This document shows, one piece after another, positions 34,601-43,774 of a stretch of DNA of 64,000 nt. The position numbers and the translations under genes are program-made. The first letter of the stretch is position 1, and each line of letters begins with the position of its first letter. The notes beneath the pieces were generated by a model, which was not told the origin of the DNA, ran no database searches, and saw only the letters and a list, made by a program, of their open reading frames with translations. Source of the DNA: a virus; the IMG/VR virus record IMGVR_UViG_3300034375_010007, positions 17,490 to 81,489 of that record; one strand, written 5' to 3'.

Positions 34601-37127
34601 TTCTTCTATATGGCCTCTAGACGGGCACCTTGACTTTGCTACTACGCAATCTGTAGAGGTAAGGGATGGCGCTGGTGAATTGCTGAACTCATACTCAAGG
34701 TTTGCTCAGACTTCTGCAAATATAAGACCGGCTGTTACATACGCACAGAGAGTGCCGGCTGGATCCTCTTCTGCGGGGGGAGATAAGGTTTTTGCCGGAG
34801 ATGCTTTGTGGGAAGCCGGAACTCAGTCGGGCAAAACTCCTTACGAGAGTTATGACTCTTATTCACAATACATTGCATTAGTAGGTAAGGATTATTCTAT
34901 TGTTCCAGAATTTAGGATTAGCGAGTTGTTTGAAACTTATATTGAGGACAACGGTGGCGACTTCCTAGCAGAAATTAATAATACTTTTAACTTAACTGGA
35001 GCATCTATTACAGATTCAAGCGTTGATGATTTTTATAGAGTATATTCTAATTCAGATTTTATGAAGTATTTCTCTGTTGTAGATGATAGTTTAAACGATC
35101 AAAGGTCAGGAGACCTAAAAATTCAGAGAGATAAAGCAGCAATCCGCTGTAATGCCATCACTAAATTCTTGCCATATAAGGGATTCTATCCTGCCGAAAG
35201 AGTTGTGGAATTGGGAACATTATTCTCTCAATCCTACGGACCGCAAATTCTTGCAAAGCTGGGTGGCACCGTCACGCAACAGCAGGCTTATAGAGTTCTG
35301 CTGGAGCCAATGATGTCTCCGGGAATTTTATGTAATACAATTAAATCTGGTATTGCTGTTAGTTACCCTGTTCTAGTCAACACTGCCTCAAATGCCGACG
35401 ATGCGGCTGGTAATGCTAGTTTGTTAGCTGACAGGCGAGTTGATGGTACAAATACAACGCTATTCGAAGGCGTGGTTAAATACCCGAAAGTTCTAATACA
35501 ATATGCTTTAAGCAACGGAGAAATGACTAGGCCAGAGGCTAGTGGTTCAACTAACGAAGTCCTACCATTTGAAACAATATACCGCCCTGAAAATTACTTA
35601 ACTCCAGAGTATTTAACCGGCTCCGGTGCTATTTTTGATAGCGGGGTTGATAATAATTCACTGCTTGATACGAGCGCCGGCCCATTATACGTTAAGTTTG
35701 TGGATGGCAAGAAGCTTTATCGTCATGCGATTGATAACTTTTTATGTGCCACAACAGAGTTTTTCACAAACTCGCCAGCTGCTTTTGTGTCTAATCGCGA
35801 GGATCAGTTTAATCATGTAACAAGCGGTTCTACATATGACATGGAAGTTGAACTTTATAGAACTCGACGCGCCCACAACGGAGAAATCGTTGTTGATACC
35901 TCCTCTTTTGACATGTACGTTCGAGAGTCCGCATTCGGTAACCCGCTATCTCCGTCCGGAGTCTATGCCGGTCAAGCTACATTTGATCATGTGACGCCTC
36001 CTTATTTCTCTGGCTCTGCAAAGGCAACAATAACATACACTCCGACCACTACAGGAAAGCCAACACTAGATGACATTCTAGCAAACTCAACCTTTGCATA
36101 TAGTCGTGATGTGAGTGGATCATCTCCATCGGACTTTAGAATGAATGTGGATTCATGCTTAAATCTCACAGACTATTTTGCATCTGTTCCGGCTGGAACA
36201 AATTCGCAATCTAAATCATGGCTAATTCAAAGCAAGTTTGAAACACCAGTCCTGAACTTTGCTGGCATTGTGCCAACTAACACAACATCTAGTTTGGTTG
36301 ATTCGGGCGTCTCTACGGCAGAACAATTGAAAACCGGAGGAATGTGGCACCTGTATGGAAACCTGCCAAATAATTCTAGAGAAGGAATTTTCATTACCCT
36401 GAAGGATACAAAGTCTAATCTTTCATTAGCAGACGTTTGTGGGTTTGACACAGGAGTCCCACAAAGAGTGGGAGAAGTAAGAGAAGCTGGTTTGCTGGAA
36501 GAGGCAGTTGTGGCTGTGCCATTCATAGAGACAAGCAACAGAAGAAAATTCTTCACAATGTCCAAAGAAGAGTCACAACATAGAGTTGTCGCATCAGGAC
36601 TACAAAAGTATGTTTTCCCGCCAAGGTTTGATTTTGTTACCAACAAATCAGTTAAGCCAATATTGATGTACATGTTTGAATTTAGTGCCAAGGTAACCAA
36701 ACAAGACATAGCGGATATGTGGCAGAACCTACCTCCAGATATTAGTGAAAAGTTTGAACAAAAAGAAGCTATAATTGATGATGACAGAATTCTAGAACTT
36801 CTAGCCACAAAGTCAAACGAAATTAAATGGATGGTATTCAAAGTCAAGAAGCGCGCCAGCAAGTCTTACGAGAAGTTTAGAAGATCTCTCGTCACAGACG
36901 ATACAAGCGCCATTCCGGATAGCATTGGTAATTACTCATACAACTGGCCATACGATTACTTCTCTCTTGTAGAACTAGTTAAGATTGATGAAACAATAAG
37001 GTATTCCTCTGTAGACCTAACAGATAAGCCAGACAGCAAGGTTGAGATAGTAGGAAATGTTAATGTCCAGGGTGTTCCGGGTAGCCCACCTCCCGTGATC
37101 ACACTGCCAGAGGGATCTGAAGGATAA
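28623..37127 (+). CDS. Giant virion protein with LamG-like domain, 2834 aa
   Basis: An 8.5-kb gene, the largest here. A concanavalin/LamG-like domain lies at about residues 165-345: GNGVTVEFWLNKSEF, WHHYAVSLMS, TKFYIDGSLRST and SGSLDEFRYWKTQRS follow the strand order of Laminin-G-3 domains. A second jelly-roll-like block is likely near 740-870 (YEDLYTDSTWNLSVRIKPEN, VFLGAHRTNVTGA). The remainder is beta-rich with many aromatic and Ser/Thr residues. LamG domains bind glycans, so a tail-side adhesin or large baseplate arm is the likeliest role. There is no break or frameshift in the frame. Confidence 0.68.
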   Translation: MSFKTLFDKAKKVSSLSNKSSKDIGAEVESVGYHKEDIIHEKRYIPNVDFSDPSSFARYGSAEEYYVQSIDRVSETYPYDGSLKERLEWENESTYIDLHILDNLYPRTNGYAIFSADGWGSSSVTETYGLSDDLEYVYFEGGPHPNPNGMTPYSLQFTGSNYYDASTNRESNLKYDLQGNGVTVEFWLNKSEFLTSLTEKEIIFDLWNGETYNTPTYGRLTIELTGAADGQNPFLITALSGTTGITRQTLTNDSTFTTASVADGSWHHYAVSLMSASAGIETKFYIDGSLRSTITQGSSGINEVTGALRANLAAAVTSPAATSAPAYSGKLSGSLDEFRYWKTQRSSKDVGRYFISQVGGGTNSDPEPFTDTREDVNTKLGVYYKFNEGITGIAATDSVVLDYAGRVTNGAWTGYGTNSRNTGSAIVLSNAATKEFLDPIIRSNHPDVVALRAGLASSGSVYDVNNNASIYNSIPAWITEEDSEGEKQVKYLTQIISSYFDTLHIQTSELNNLKNVEYVSGSDKPFPYSYKKLNAHGFVSPEIFLDADVLEKLADRSEDRIYDKSLNDIKNIIYQNIYNNLTYIYKSKGTEKSFRNLIRSFGIDDELIKLNMYAQNTEYEFRENRRNILVNDKLVNFNSETNKSAVVYSFSSSVNPNSTGVIPEATQLTGGYAITLEADVTFPTKPLESQDANYFFTNAISSSVFGIHGAVADQTDTTWNSTDAVNFQVLSIRDELNSDNAYFMLTGTVGGYVPQLTSSLYEDLYTDSTWNLSVRIKPENYPLSNFVDGADTGNYTVVFGGVEVRSGEVVNTFTVSGTVNSPPDSFISGSRRVFLGAHRTNVTGAILQTSDVKINSCRFWLDYVEDKALREHALDTENHGALRPSLYAFPWDTDATYGEVSKLDTLAFNWEFSENTGSNASGEFTVQDESSGSATLASTRFGWIGDVVNQQVTAKAFGFEPSSTSAIKKDFIVAARLNELETIAPSETVQVLSAQDQKEFKIDSRPINYFFAFEKSMSKVISEEMINAFGSLKDFNNLIGEGVNRYRDEYKALKFVRQKFFEKVGNDEIDFDRFYEFYKWFDSSLSFMLGQLVPASAEFADNVRTVVESHALERSKYRNVFPFIDSEKSVFEATASSNVDYGEAISSPDDDPQGTGFYPAHAPRRRAVGLTPRDLVKKWKYVHAPEDGDQKKNYLWWKNKAERDNPTITENSAVDNSRGAILSVIEQVSIRENNRPYRFSVGGTKVLGGVGQHQNKDVNFVFQATQPYGPTITATNIPINIMLSFDTEVERLLDTEDEFFPTYKQRLGFGLDPDINRSNNSKLKMNGNKLAPFSLYETSEQTTFNATISSSYKPGVTVTNLHHDFVVDTDITAQSPFTEKFVGGRYYRHTEINDGTDTRETRAEGFRLALGLNSASSNIPVGASGALGIIPPNYPFLDSPSGSAPHGWLPELPTAQRFRDETAKRPVNIKNILMTTASVGTRLSGTIVHNQIGNYQKNYQVVQTSGRSINDPFFQDQSFSFAPNPETLATRGRFPLVEDSTENTGGDLDYQLPNRVGANSNKTVFVNLFSSPGSYEVMSRGYRDPAHEELSVYNALPYRNLGIINRGLSGSNTDNTLTGSIRVDDHIGKPRGLNQLATLHAGAFGHDPVFGSVPELTYITTPSWHKTNRNAKTRVVEGGLNESVFDNLFVQHAIPRSTQQYSWVTASLDYGLTIYGLQAPTCYSASALSELIITGSDYEDLTFVGLNTAIVDPLTASSHILGFPLAANASASYNNDDYWEPPSLDTGADYFNFVITTRNGPWGYPTWKQIRTGETKVARKLRETNQIGLVTTPPQVPVLAAGGAAYQYVQPLRPNSFVDYTEQPISSRYSPTSVLLEDNSEDSDPLNDISLKVTYGNELDLFSNESLNNRLNIPVPDLTNNTLNRVFDYVVGSNLSTIIDYEERIYPAEINAYKNSVRRRTEFSITNIWDNDRTNRSTTYGGNDNSQGVNIESSSIWPLDGHLDFATTQSVEVRDGAGELLNSYSRFAQTSANIRPAVTYAQRVPAGSSSAGGDKVFAGDALWEAGTQSGKTPYESYDSYSQYIALVGKDYSIVPEFRISELFETYIEDNGGDFLAEINNTFNLTGASITDSSVDDFYRVYSNSDFMKYFSVVDDSLNDQRSGDLKIQRDKAAIRCNAITKFLPYKGFYPAERVVELGTLFSQSYGPQILAKLGGTVTQQQAYRVLLEPMMSPGILCNTIKSGIAVSYPVLVNTASNADDAAGNASLLADRRVDGTNTTLFEGVVKYPKVLIQYALSNGEMTRPEASGSTNEVLPFETIYRPENYLTPEYLTGSGAIFDSGVDNNSLLDTSAGPLYVKFVDGKKLYRHAIDNFLCATTEFFTNSPAAFVSNREDQFNHVTSGSTYDMEVELYRTRRAHNGEIVVDTSSFDMYVRESAFGNPLSPSGVYAGQATFDHVTPPYFSGSAKATITYTPTTTGKPTLDDILANSTFAYSRDVSGSSPSDFRMNVDSCLNLTDYFASVPAGTNSQSKSWLIQSKFETPVLNFAGIVPTNTTSSLVDSGVSTAEQLKTGGMWHLYGNLPNNSREGIFITLKDTKSNLSLADVCGFDTGVPQRVGEVREAGLLEEAVVAVPFIETSNRRKFFTMSKEESQHRVVASGLQKYVFPPRFDFVTNKSVKPILMYMFEFSAKVTKQDIADMWQNLPPDISEKFEQKEAIIDDDRILELLATKSNEIKWMVFKVKKRASKSYEKFRRSLVTDDTSAIPDSIGNYSYNWPYDYFSLVELVKIDETIRYSSVDLTDKPDSKVEIVGNVNVQGVPGSPPPVITLPEGSEG

Positions 37128-37130
37128 TAA

Positions 37131-38114
37131 ATGAGCTTTTTTGACAAAAAAGAAGAAGTCATAGAAATGAAGTTGACTGAGTATGGTAAAAGAAAGCTTG
37201 AGCTTGGTCGCCTAAATCCAACTTTTTACGCGTTCTTTGACGATGATATTCTGTACAATACAGAAGCAGCCGGATTCACGGAGGCGCAGAATGATGCAGA
37301 CAGAAGAATTCGTTTTGATACGCCTTCTCTTAGGGTCCAAAAAAGCACGACAGGTGCAGAAACAAGAGTTAACCAGTTTTTGGATGATGTTTCTGATCAA
37401 CTACAAGAGAAGACTGGTAGTGCCGGGCAATATCTTATTTCTGAAAATTCTGTTGCATTTGTTAATGCTTTTCAAGACACGCCACAGTTTGCGCAAAAGT
37501 TTTTCTTAGGATCGGATCCCCTCGGAACAAGTGATTTAAAAACTCAGTATGCTCCAGCATGGCATATTAACGCCCTAGCAGGAGAGATAAGCTCTAGCCA
37601 GTATTATCAAACCGTCAACCTTACATCAAGCAATACGAGTCTTGCAAATGGAATTGTTAGAAACATTCCACAATTAGATATTACAATTGACTATAAAACT
37701 TTCTATTCATCAGACAATGAAATAGATGATCTTACGGGCGAAGCAGCAGAAAAAATTGTTAGGCTGACTCAAGATAATGATGCTGGTGTAGCATTATACA
37801 TGCAAGAAAATTATTTAGTTTTAGATATTGTTGAAAGAAACTCGGACAACTTAAAAGAGAATTTTGAAATAGAAGTGTTTCTCTCGGGCTCGGATGGAAC
37901 TTATTCCAAAAAGACTTTCTTAACAGAGCAAGATTTAGCTGTTGGTATGGACGACCAAAAAGTTGAATATTATGCAAACATACTTGTTGATACTGAGATG
38001 CCAAACGAGGCTATCAGCAGGCTAAATATACAAGAAAGCACACTTAAGGGTACAATCGCCAGAACACAGCTTTCTAGAAACCTATATACTTCTGATAATG
38101 AGGAGCCTTGCTAA
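37131..38114 (+). CDS. Virion structural protein, paralogue of 45072 gene (N-terminal domain)
   Basis: A 327-aa protein. Its N-terminus (KLTEYGKRKLELG followed by FYAFFDDDILY) lines up with that of the protein at 45072 (VLTDTGRMRLAKG followed by FALGDDEIDY) as LTxxGxxxLxxG-x5-FxxFxxDDxIxY, so the two share an N-terminal domain. The rest is beta-rich. It lies three bases after the giant LamG gene and touches the next start (TAATG). Probably a tail or baseplate component; function not known. Confidence 0.6.
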   Translation: MSFFDKKEEVIEMKLTEYGKRKLELGRLNPTFYAFFDDDILYNTEAAGFTEAQNDADRRIRFDTPSLRVQKSTTGAETRVNQFLDDVSDQLQEKTGSAGQYLISENSVAFVNAFQDTPQFAQKFFLGSDPLGTSDLKTQYAPAWHINALAGEISSSQYYQTVNLTSSNTSLANGIVRNIPQLDITIDYKTFYSSDNEIDDLTGEAAEKIVRLTQDNDAGVALYMQENYLVLDIVERNSDNLKENFEIEVFLSGSDGTYSKKTFLTEQDLAVGMDDQKVEYYANILVDTEMPNEAISRLNIQESTLKGTIARTQLSRNLYTSDNEEPC

Positions 38115-40933
38115 TGTTGAATGTATCACCCGCGGTCTTCAATTCTAGGTTACCGGTACCGCTTATTAAAGAAATAAGAATTATCCCTGTGGAGCAAGAG
38201 CAGATAAAGCAGTTTAACTTTATTGTTGATGTAGTTGTTAGTACAACAAACGATAGTTATGATAATGCTTTTAATTTAAATGTTAGCGCTATAACATCTA
38301 GGAGGGAGGAAGACCGCCTTAAGATACCACAGATCTTGATAGGCTATGCTAAAGCTTCCTCCCCATTAATTAAAAATGTTAAAGTTGATAACTTAGTCAA
38401 GAATATCTCGCGACAGTATTTTAATAAAGACGCAGATTCAACTTTATATTCAAAAGTTGTTAGTGTTCCCTTCAGCTTGGAAACGGTAAATGATATAAGG
38501 CATCTTTCAATTTTGTGCTTTACAAACAGCATAAGTAAAAGGCAAGATTCTAACGTCCCATACAATATGGCGGCTCAAACAGTAAGCACCAGTCGACCAA
38601 TTCTGGAAAAAGTATTTAGGCGAGGTTCAATTAGCAGACAATCAGCTGTATATAAAATGCTTAATACAGTAGCAGATTATGGGAAGGAAGGAGATGTATG
38701 GGTTGGTCCGGTTCATTTTCATCCAGGCAGTGGTTTAATGGCAGAGGCACAACATGTTGATCGTCCTCATCCTCGTCTCAGCATGATTATGCTGCCAAAC
38801 CAGAAGATAAAAGACTATAGAACTAGAGTAGTTAATGACTTTATAAATTTGCGCCGCCCCATGGAGGCATCAGGGGATTATCTTTCAAAAGTATACTACT
38901 CTAGATCCAAAGATGGTTCTGTAAAAATACACACAAATTTTAGTCTTCTTAGATATTTGAGGCACAATGCCCAACTATCTCACTTGCTAGACAATAACGA
39001 GAGTCTTTTATCTACCGCTGAATTATTAGATATTAAGGTTTACAGAACCTCTGTAGGTAAAACAAATTATGGTAATTTTTTAACACCTGACAAGATTAGC
39101 GATTCTGACTGTGTTGATGAAACCGCGTCGAAGAGGTTGATTGGTACCTTGGCAGATGGAGCAGTACAAATTATCAAACCAAATCCTACTACAACAGACA
39201 ATAATCATTTGTCTTTGCTAATAGTTGATAGTCAAATGACTAACGAGTCGGAGGGCTTATATCATTACGACATTGAAATAGAGATTAATGATAACTCCGC
39301 GAAGGTCATTTCAGAGTTAACAGAGCAACTAAGAAATGCTCTGGTCGAAGCACAATACTATGACTTGAAAGTCAACAACTATGATAAAAAAGTTAAGGAT
39401 TATGATTTTAATACGCTAGCTAGAGAGCAGCAACTTAAAACAGACAAATCTTGGAAAAAGTCTTTAGAACTATACATCTCGGCCTTACGATTTATGTTTG
39501 GTAATTCGGTAGGCAATATTCCAACTACCTTGGTAGCGAGAAACATGCTGGCGTTTGCAAATCCTTACTCGGTAACACCAGAGTCGCTGAGTGAATTTAG
39601 CAATATTTTAAATGGCTTTATAGAAATATTAGATAAAAATATTCAAAAATCTACTGGCAACATACACAAAAACCAAAACTTTAATTCTAAGATTGCTGGT
39701 TCCAATCCTTTGGTTAAGAAGCTAAAATTTGTTTCCGATATAAAAGAAACCTATCTTAATCAGTTGACAAAAAACAATGGCTTTGATTATTTTGGAGAGT
39801 TTATTGCGTCGTCTAATGCAGGATTAGGTCAAATAAGTTTCCGACAATATGAATTAAGAATTGACAAAGAAGTTCAAAAATATGACGTTTCATCTCCCAA
39901 TCAAATAGGCATTAACAAGTATGGCTTTTTATCACCTAGAATTATCTCAACAAATACAGTATCGATAGAGACTGCAAAAAACATGGATTTTAATCAGTCC
40001 TTGGACCTTTTGAGTGCAAACGAAAATAAGTCTACAATGTCTAAGAACTTTAAAGCCAATCCTACAATAGAAACGGCAAAACTTGATTCAATGAATTTTC
40101 TTCTGGGACAGTCAGGGCTTCAGTTTGAGCCCAAGTTAACAAGTCTTAAAAAGATTCGTAACAGTGTTCCTGGCAAAACAGCTGAAGTTATAGACTCCTC
40201 GGAGTATTTGTCTGATTCAAGTCCGTTTGTTAAAACGGGACGAGATGCAAGGACGGCAGTATCAGGAAGTGAGCTTATAAAGTTCAAGAATAGTATTAGA
40301 GAAAATACAAAGTTTGCGGATAATCCTTTGCTTAGGAGAATATTGGAAGCTAAAGCAACGTCGTTTAGAGCCGTCCAAGCGTCGGATATTGAATTAATAT
40401 CTGGTTCTTTAGCAGCTACTCAATTACAAAGTGTTCCTGAGAGTATACAAGAGCTTAACAGCCTGGAGCAAAACATCAATTTTAATTCAGTTGTAAGAGT
40501 GGAATATTCAACGGGCATAGGCGACCAGTGGCTTCCACTGAATAATCAGAGCTACCAAACAATTAAAAATGCAAATGGCGCCATAGTATGTCGGATATCA
40601 CAACAGAATAAAGTTCTTAATGTCGAGAACAGATTTTATTTAGAGGGTTATGATCAGCTGTTTATTCTGGGTGATACCGCTGGGCAAGCAGCAAATAGTC
40701 GTCCTACATCTGATCAGCTAATAGATTCTATCAAGAAAGATGTTAAAAAACTATTTACTGAAACTCTTAACTATAAGAGCGCTGGCGGTGGAGTAATGTC
40801 AGAATATCTTTCAAGTCCAGTAACATCCAGGGATTTAGCTGCGAGGGCACCCCGCCGCTCCAGTCGTAGACAGAGGACAACCACGACAGCACGAACTACA
40901 GGCGGAACAACTAGTGGAGGGGGCAGTTACTAA
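38114..40933 (+). CDS. Virion structural protein, 939 aa
   Basis: A 939-aa protein from ATG 38114, which overlaps the preceding TAA. The N-terminal part is mixed alpha/beta. Around residues 195-215 is VWVGPVHFHPGSGLMAEAQH, and helical parts follow (ELTEQLRNALVEAQYYDLKV). The C-terminus becomes basic and Thr/Gly-rich (RRSSRRQRTTTTARTTGG...), like a flexible tail. No domain recognised. Placed in the tail block. Confidence 0.55.
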   Translation: MLNVSPAVFNSRLPVPLIKEIRIIPVEQEQIKQFNFIVDVVVSTTNDSYDNAFNLNVSAITSRREEDRLKIPQILIGYAKASSPLIKNVKVDNLVKNISRQYFNKDADSTLYSKVVSVPFSLETVNDIRHLSILCFTNSISKRQDSNVPYNMAAQTVSTSRPILEKVFRRGSISRQSAVYKMLNTVADYGKEGDVWVGPVHFHPGSGLMAEAQHVDRPHPRLSMIMLPNQKIKDYRTRVVNDFINLRRPMEASGDYLSKVYYSRSKDGSVKIHTNFSLLRYLRHNAQLSHLLDNNESLLSTAELLDIKVYRTSVGKTNYGNFLTPDKISDSDCVDETASKRLIGTLADGAVQIIKPNPTTTDNNHLSLLIVDSQMTNESEGLYHYDIEIEINDNSAKVISELTEQLRNALVEAQYYDLKVNNYDKKVKDYDFNTLAREQQLKTDKSWKKSLELYISALRFMFGNSVGNIPTTLVARNMLAFANPYSVTPESLSEFSNILNGFIEILDKNIQKSTGNIHKNQNFNSKIAGSNPLVKKLKFVSDIKETYLNQLTKNNGFDYFGEFIASSNAGLGQISFRQYELRIDKEVQKYDVSSPNQIGINKYGFLSPRIISTNTVSIETAKNMDFNQSLDLLSANENKSTMSKNFKANPTIETAKLDSMNFLLGQSGLQFEPKLTSLKKIRNSVPGKTAEVIDSSEYLSDSSPFVKTGRDARTAVSGSELIKFKNSIRENTKFADNPLLRRILEAKATSFRAVQASDIELISGSLAATQLQSVPESIQELNSLEQNINFNSVVRVEYSTGIGDQWLPLNNQSYQTIKNANGAIVCRISQQNKVLNVENRFYLEGYDQLFILGDTAGQAANSRPTSDQLIDSIKKDVKKLFTETLNYKSAGGGVMSEYLSSPVTSRDLAARAPRRSSRRQRTTTTARTTGGTTSGGGSY

Positions 40934-40935
40934 AA

Positions 40936-43761
40936 ATGTCAATAGGTTTTAAAGTATATGAAGCTGTAAATGCAAATTTGCTCGGTCTAAATAAAGACGA
41001 GCGAAAATCTGGAGATTATCAGTTACATCCCTTAATCAGAGATGACTGGAGGTCAGTTGATAAATATAGAGATCTGCAGGGCAACGTTCCGGCTTTTACA
41101 ACCAATCAAGATGGTGATTTAATAGTTGAAGAACGTGTGGCTGTTGTAGGATCGACGTTCTTTAGACCTTTCGGAGGCCCGAACAGTGCTTATACCCAGA
41201 TCGACGGGTCGAGCCCTAGTGAGACAATAACCATAAAACTGAGAGCAGAAAACTATTTTGCGAATACGGATTGGAATGAGGGGAACATTAATGGAATCCA
41301 AGATCTGAATGATCTTTTGGAGCAAAATAACCCCGGTGGCGACTTTGCAGGCATTCCCTATTTTGAAAAGTTCTTTCATGTTAACAACCCTAATCTCTCG
41401 GAACCTTATGGGCTGCTGACAACAGACCCGAGAATGGCTGGCGCCACCAGAAATATTAAGCCCATAATGCAGCAAGATTGGACAGCTGGCTTGAGTGCTA
41501 GTAATCCTATTTTTAATCATAAGTTTAATTATCGCTATTATGATCGAACAATGCAGGGTTCCACGTACGATATAGAAGTGGAGTCTACATATAATCTATT
41601 TTTAGATACGGATCCTGACTATGAGGCTGCTATAGCTGATGTGCCAGAAGCCACAATACCCAACTTCTACCATATTGAGATCTCTACTGGCATTGTTCAG
41701 AATAATCCAAACGGACTGGTTCCGCCGGCATACAAACTGTTTGATATTAATAATGAAGATTACAGTCAGCTATTAGCAGGAAGCTTAAGCGGGTCGGATA
41801 TAACCGAAGACCAAACCAATTCACAAGGATTTCTACAATTTTACGCAAATAACGTAAGTAACATATCTGAAGATTATAAGACTGATTTTGGAAACGTTGC
41901 AGTTTTATCACACGATGTGGCCGATGGAATTCTAAGTGCCATCAATGGCACAATAAGAGATGACAGAGGCACCACCACTGAGCAGGACGATTTCTATGCT
42001 ATTGAAACCTATCCGTTTTACAACAAGATAACAATCCCGTATGCAAATCAATGGGACACGGGCAATAATATAATAGAGACGCTAATTGGCGCCCCCGGCC
42101 TCGACCTTGAATGGACTCAGAATTTCATTACTTTATTAGAATTATTAATTATTGAGAAATACAAAGGGTCTAATACGCCCTCTACTTCTCTACCTTTTGT
42201 GATATACGATACCGATGATGGAAATAAAGTTGTTTCTCAAAGTCAAAATGTTGACTTGGCGATAAGAGTGGAAGATGTGTTAAATGCTTTGATTGCTTTG
42301 ATAAATCAAGATACAAGCAACAGCCTTTACCAAGATATAGACGATATTTTTTCAACTGAAAACGGAATCGGAATCGAGAATTATCTTACTGGCGAAGTTC
42401 CTCCTCGTGGCGCTCGTAGCGGCGCCTCGTTTATACAGAATTACGGCGATCCAAGTGCAGCTGATAGCTTTTTTAATAGCTTTTCTAACTGGTATACTAA
42501 TCTCGATCTTGATCAATTGAATGCCGCTAAAAACATCTTTGGCTCATTTAGACTCGGCGGAAACGGAACAACAGGAGAATTCCGAAGAATTTATCAATCC
42601 AGACCGGCGACATCAAACCACTCAGATACACCCATTATGTATATGGTTGAGAAAAGGGTGATACCAGTGGGACAGTTATCAGTTGATGCAAATGATTCTA
42701 GCACAGTGGTGCAACGGTTCTTCTTTGGTAGAGACATAGCATCTGCCCCGGGTCAAGAAAAAGGAATTACTTACTACGACACTCAGATCAAGTATGGTGT
42801 TCGGTACCAATACGATATCAAGCAAATTAGATTGGTTGTTGGAGAGCGATACTACTATCATGACTATGCATCGATCACCAACTCTGGCTCTGTCCATCAG
42901 GGTCGTGCCATAGGCAATGCTCTAGGGTTCTATGCGGAAGAGAGCATTGGTATTACTTCAACCCAAACATTCCAAATTGCTAACAATTTGGAAGGATTTA
43001 GTTACTTACCTGAGAATGAGGAGACTCCGTTCATTCCAGTGACCGGTGCCCATCAAGGATATTACGTCTATAAAATCCCAGTACTTGCCGAGATTGGTAG
43101 CACCGTTGCCGACATAAATGATATCTTTTTTGATGGATTAAGCCCGAATTTGTTTAACGAGACCGTCAGCCCAACTTGGGGTATATCCCCAGACGCATTT
43201 GACTTGAACTTGCTTTTAATACAGATCAGAGGTGGCGACGGTTTTGATGGAAACTTTTCCGGCGGCGCGATTGGTGTGGCAGATGTTGGGGAGCTTCCTC
43301 AGTCCACCACGGACCAGCTATCGGGAGAAAACCCCGTTGCCCTCACCCTGCCTGATGGCGACGACATTCCAGTTCAACAAATGACCGGACAAGCAGCCCA
43401 AACAGTACAACAACAGGCGACATCCGCAATGGAAGCTGTGATAGCATCACAAATATCATCCGGTCAGATACAGACAGGTCAGGTGAGTATCCCTGGACTC
43501 ACCAACCTCCCGGGGAATCCTGGCGGCCCATCTGCTTCTGGTGGATTTGGGGGCAATATACCGAATATCAGCAACTTATCACTTAATCCATCAGATCCGT
43601 TGAGTAGTAATGTCACTAGCTTGCCTCCGGGAGCAGGGCTACAACAGGATGTTCTTCAAAATGCTGGTATTAATACGGAGCAGAGTGTTGATCAGGGTGT
43701 TGCTAGTAATATTCAAGACCGGATAATCAATTTCAGAAATAATGGTTATTTAGGTCGATAG
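40936..43761 (+). CDS. Virion structural protein, 941 aa
   Basis: A 941-aa protein starting two bases after the previous stop. The first ~780 residues are globular, with many aromatics. The last ~140 are low-complexity, rich in Gln, Ser, Gly and Asn (QAAQTVQQQATSAMEAVIAS; NLPGNPGGPSASGGFGGN), then a short helical end. This looks like a structural protein with a flexible C-terminal linker. No family recognised. Confidence 0.55.
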   Translation: MSIGFKVYEAVNANLLGLNKDERKSGDYQLHPLIRDDWRSVDKYRDLQGNVPAFTTNQDGDLIVEERVAVVGSTFFRPFGGPNSAYTQIDGSSPSETITIKLRAENYFANTDWNEGNINGIQDLNDLLEQNNPGGDFAGIPYFEKFFHVNNPNLSEPYGLLTTDPRMAGATRNIKPIMQQDWTAGLSASNPIFNHKFNYRYYDRTMQGSTYDIEVESTYNLFLDTDPDYEAAIADVPEATIPNFYHIEISTGIVQNNPNGLVPPAYKLFDINNEDYSQLLAGSLSGSDITEDQTNSQGFLQFYANNVSNISEDYKTDFGNVAVLSHDVADGILSAINGTIRDDRGTTTEQDDFYAIETYPFYNKITIPYANQWDTGNNIIETLIGAPGLDLEWTQNFITLLELLIIEKYKGSNTPSTSLPFVIYDTDDGNKVVSQSQNVDLAIRVEDVLNALIALINQDTSNSLYQDIDDIFSTENGIGIENYLTGEVPPRGARSGASFIQNYGDPSAADSFFNSFSNWYTNLDLDQLNAAKNIFGSFRLGGNGTTGEFRRIYQSRPATSNHSDTPIMYMVEKRVIPVGQLSVDANDSSTVVQRFFFGRDIASAPGQEKGITYYDTQIKYGVRYQYDIKQIRLVVGERYYYHDYASITNSGSVHQGRAIGNALGFYAEESIGITSTQTFQIANNLEGFSYLPENEETPFIPVTGAHQGYYVYKIPVLAEIGSTVADINDIFFDGLSPNLFNETVSPTWGISPDAFDLNLLLIQIRGGDGFDGNFSGGAIGVADVGELPQSTTDQLSGENPVALTLPDGDDIPVQQMTGQAAQTVQQQATSAMEAVIASQISSGQIQTGQVSIPGLTNLPGNPGGPSASGGFGGNIPNISNLSLNPSDPLSSNVTSLPPGAGLQQDVLQNAGINTEQSVDQGVASNIQDRIINFRNNGYLGR

Positions 43762-43774
43762 AGAGTAATAAATT

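Noticed and set aside
36227-36862. A 211-aa open frame on the minus strand
   Set aside because: It lies wholly inside the 2834-aa gene on the other strand, has no ribosome-binding site, and has a composition typical of a codon-bias shadow.
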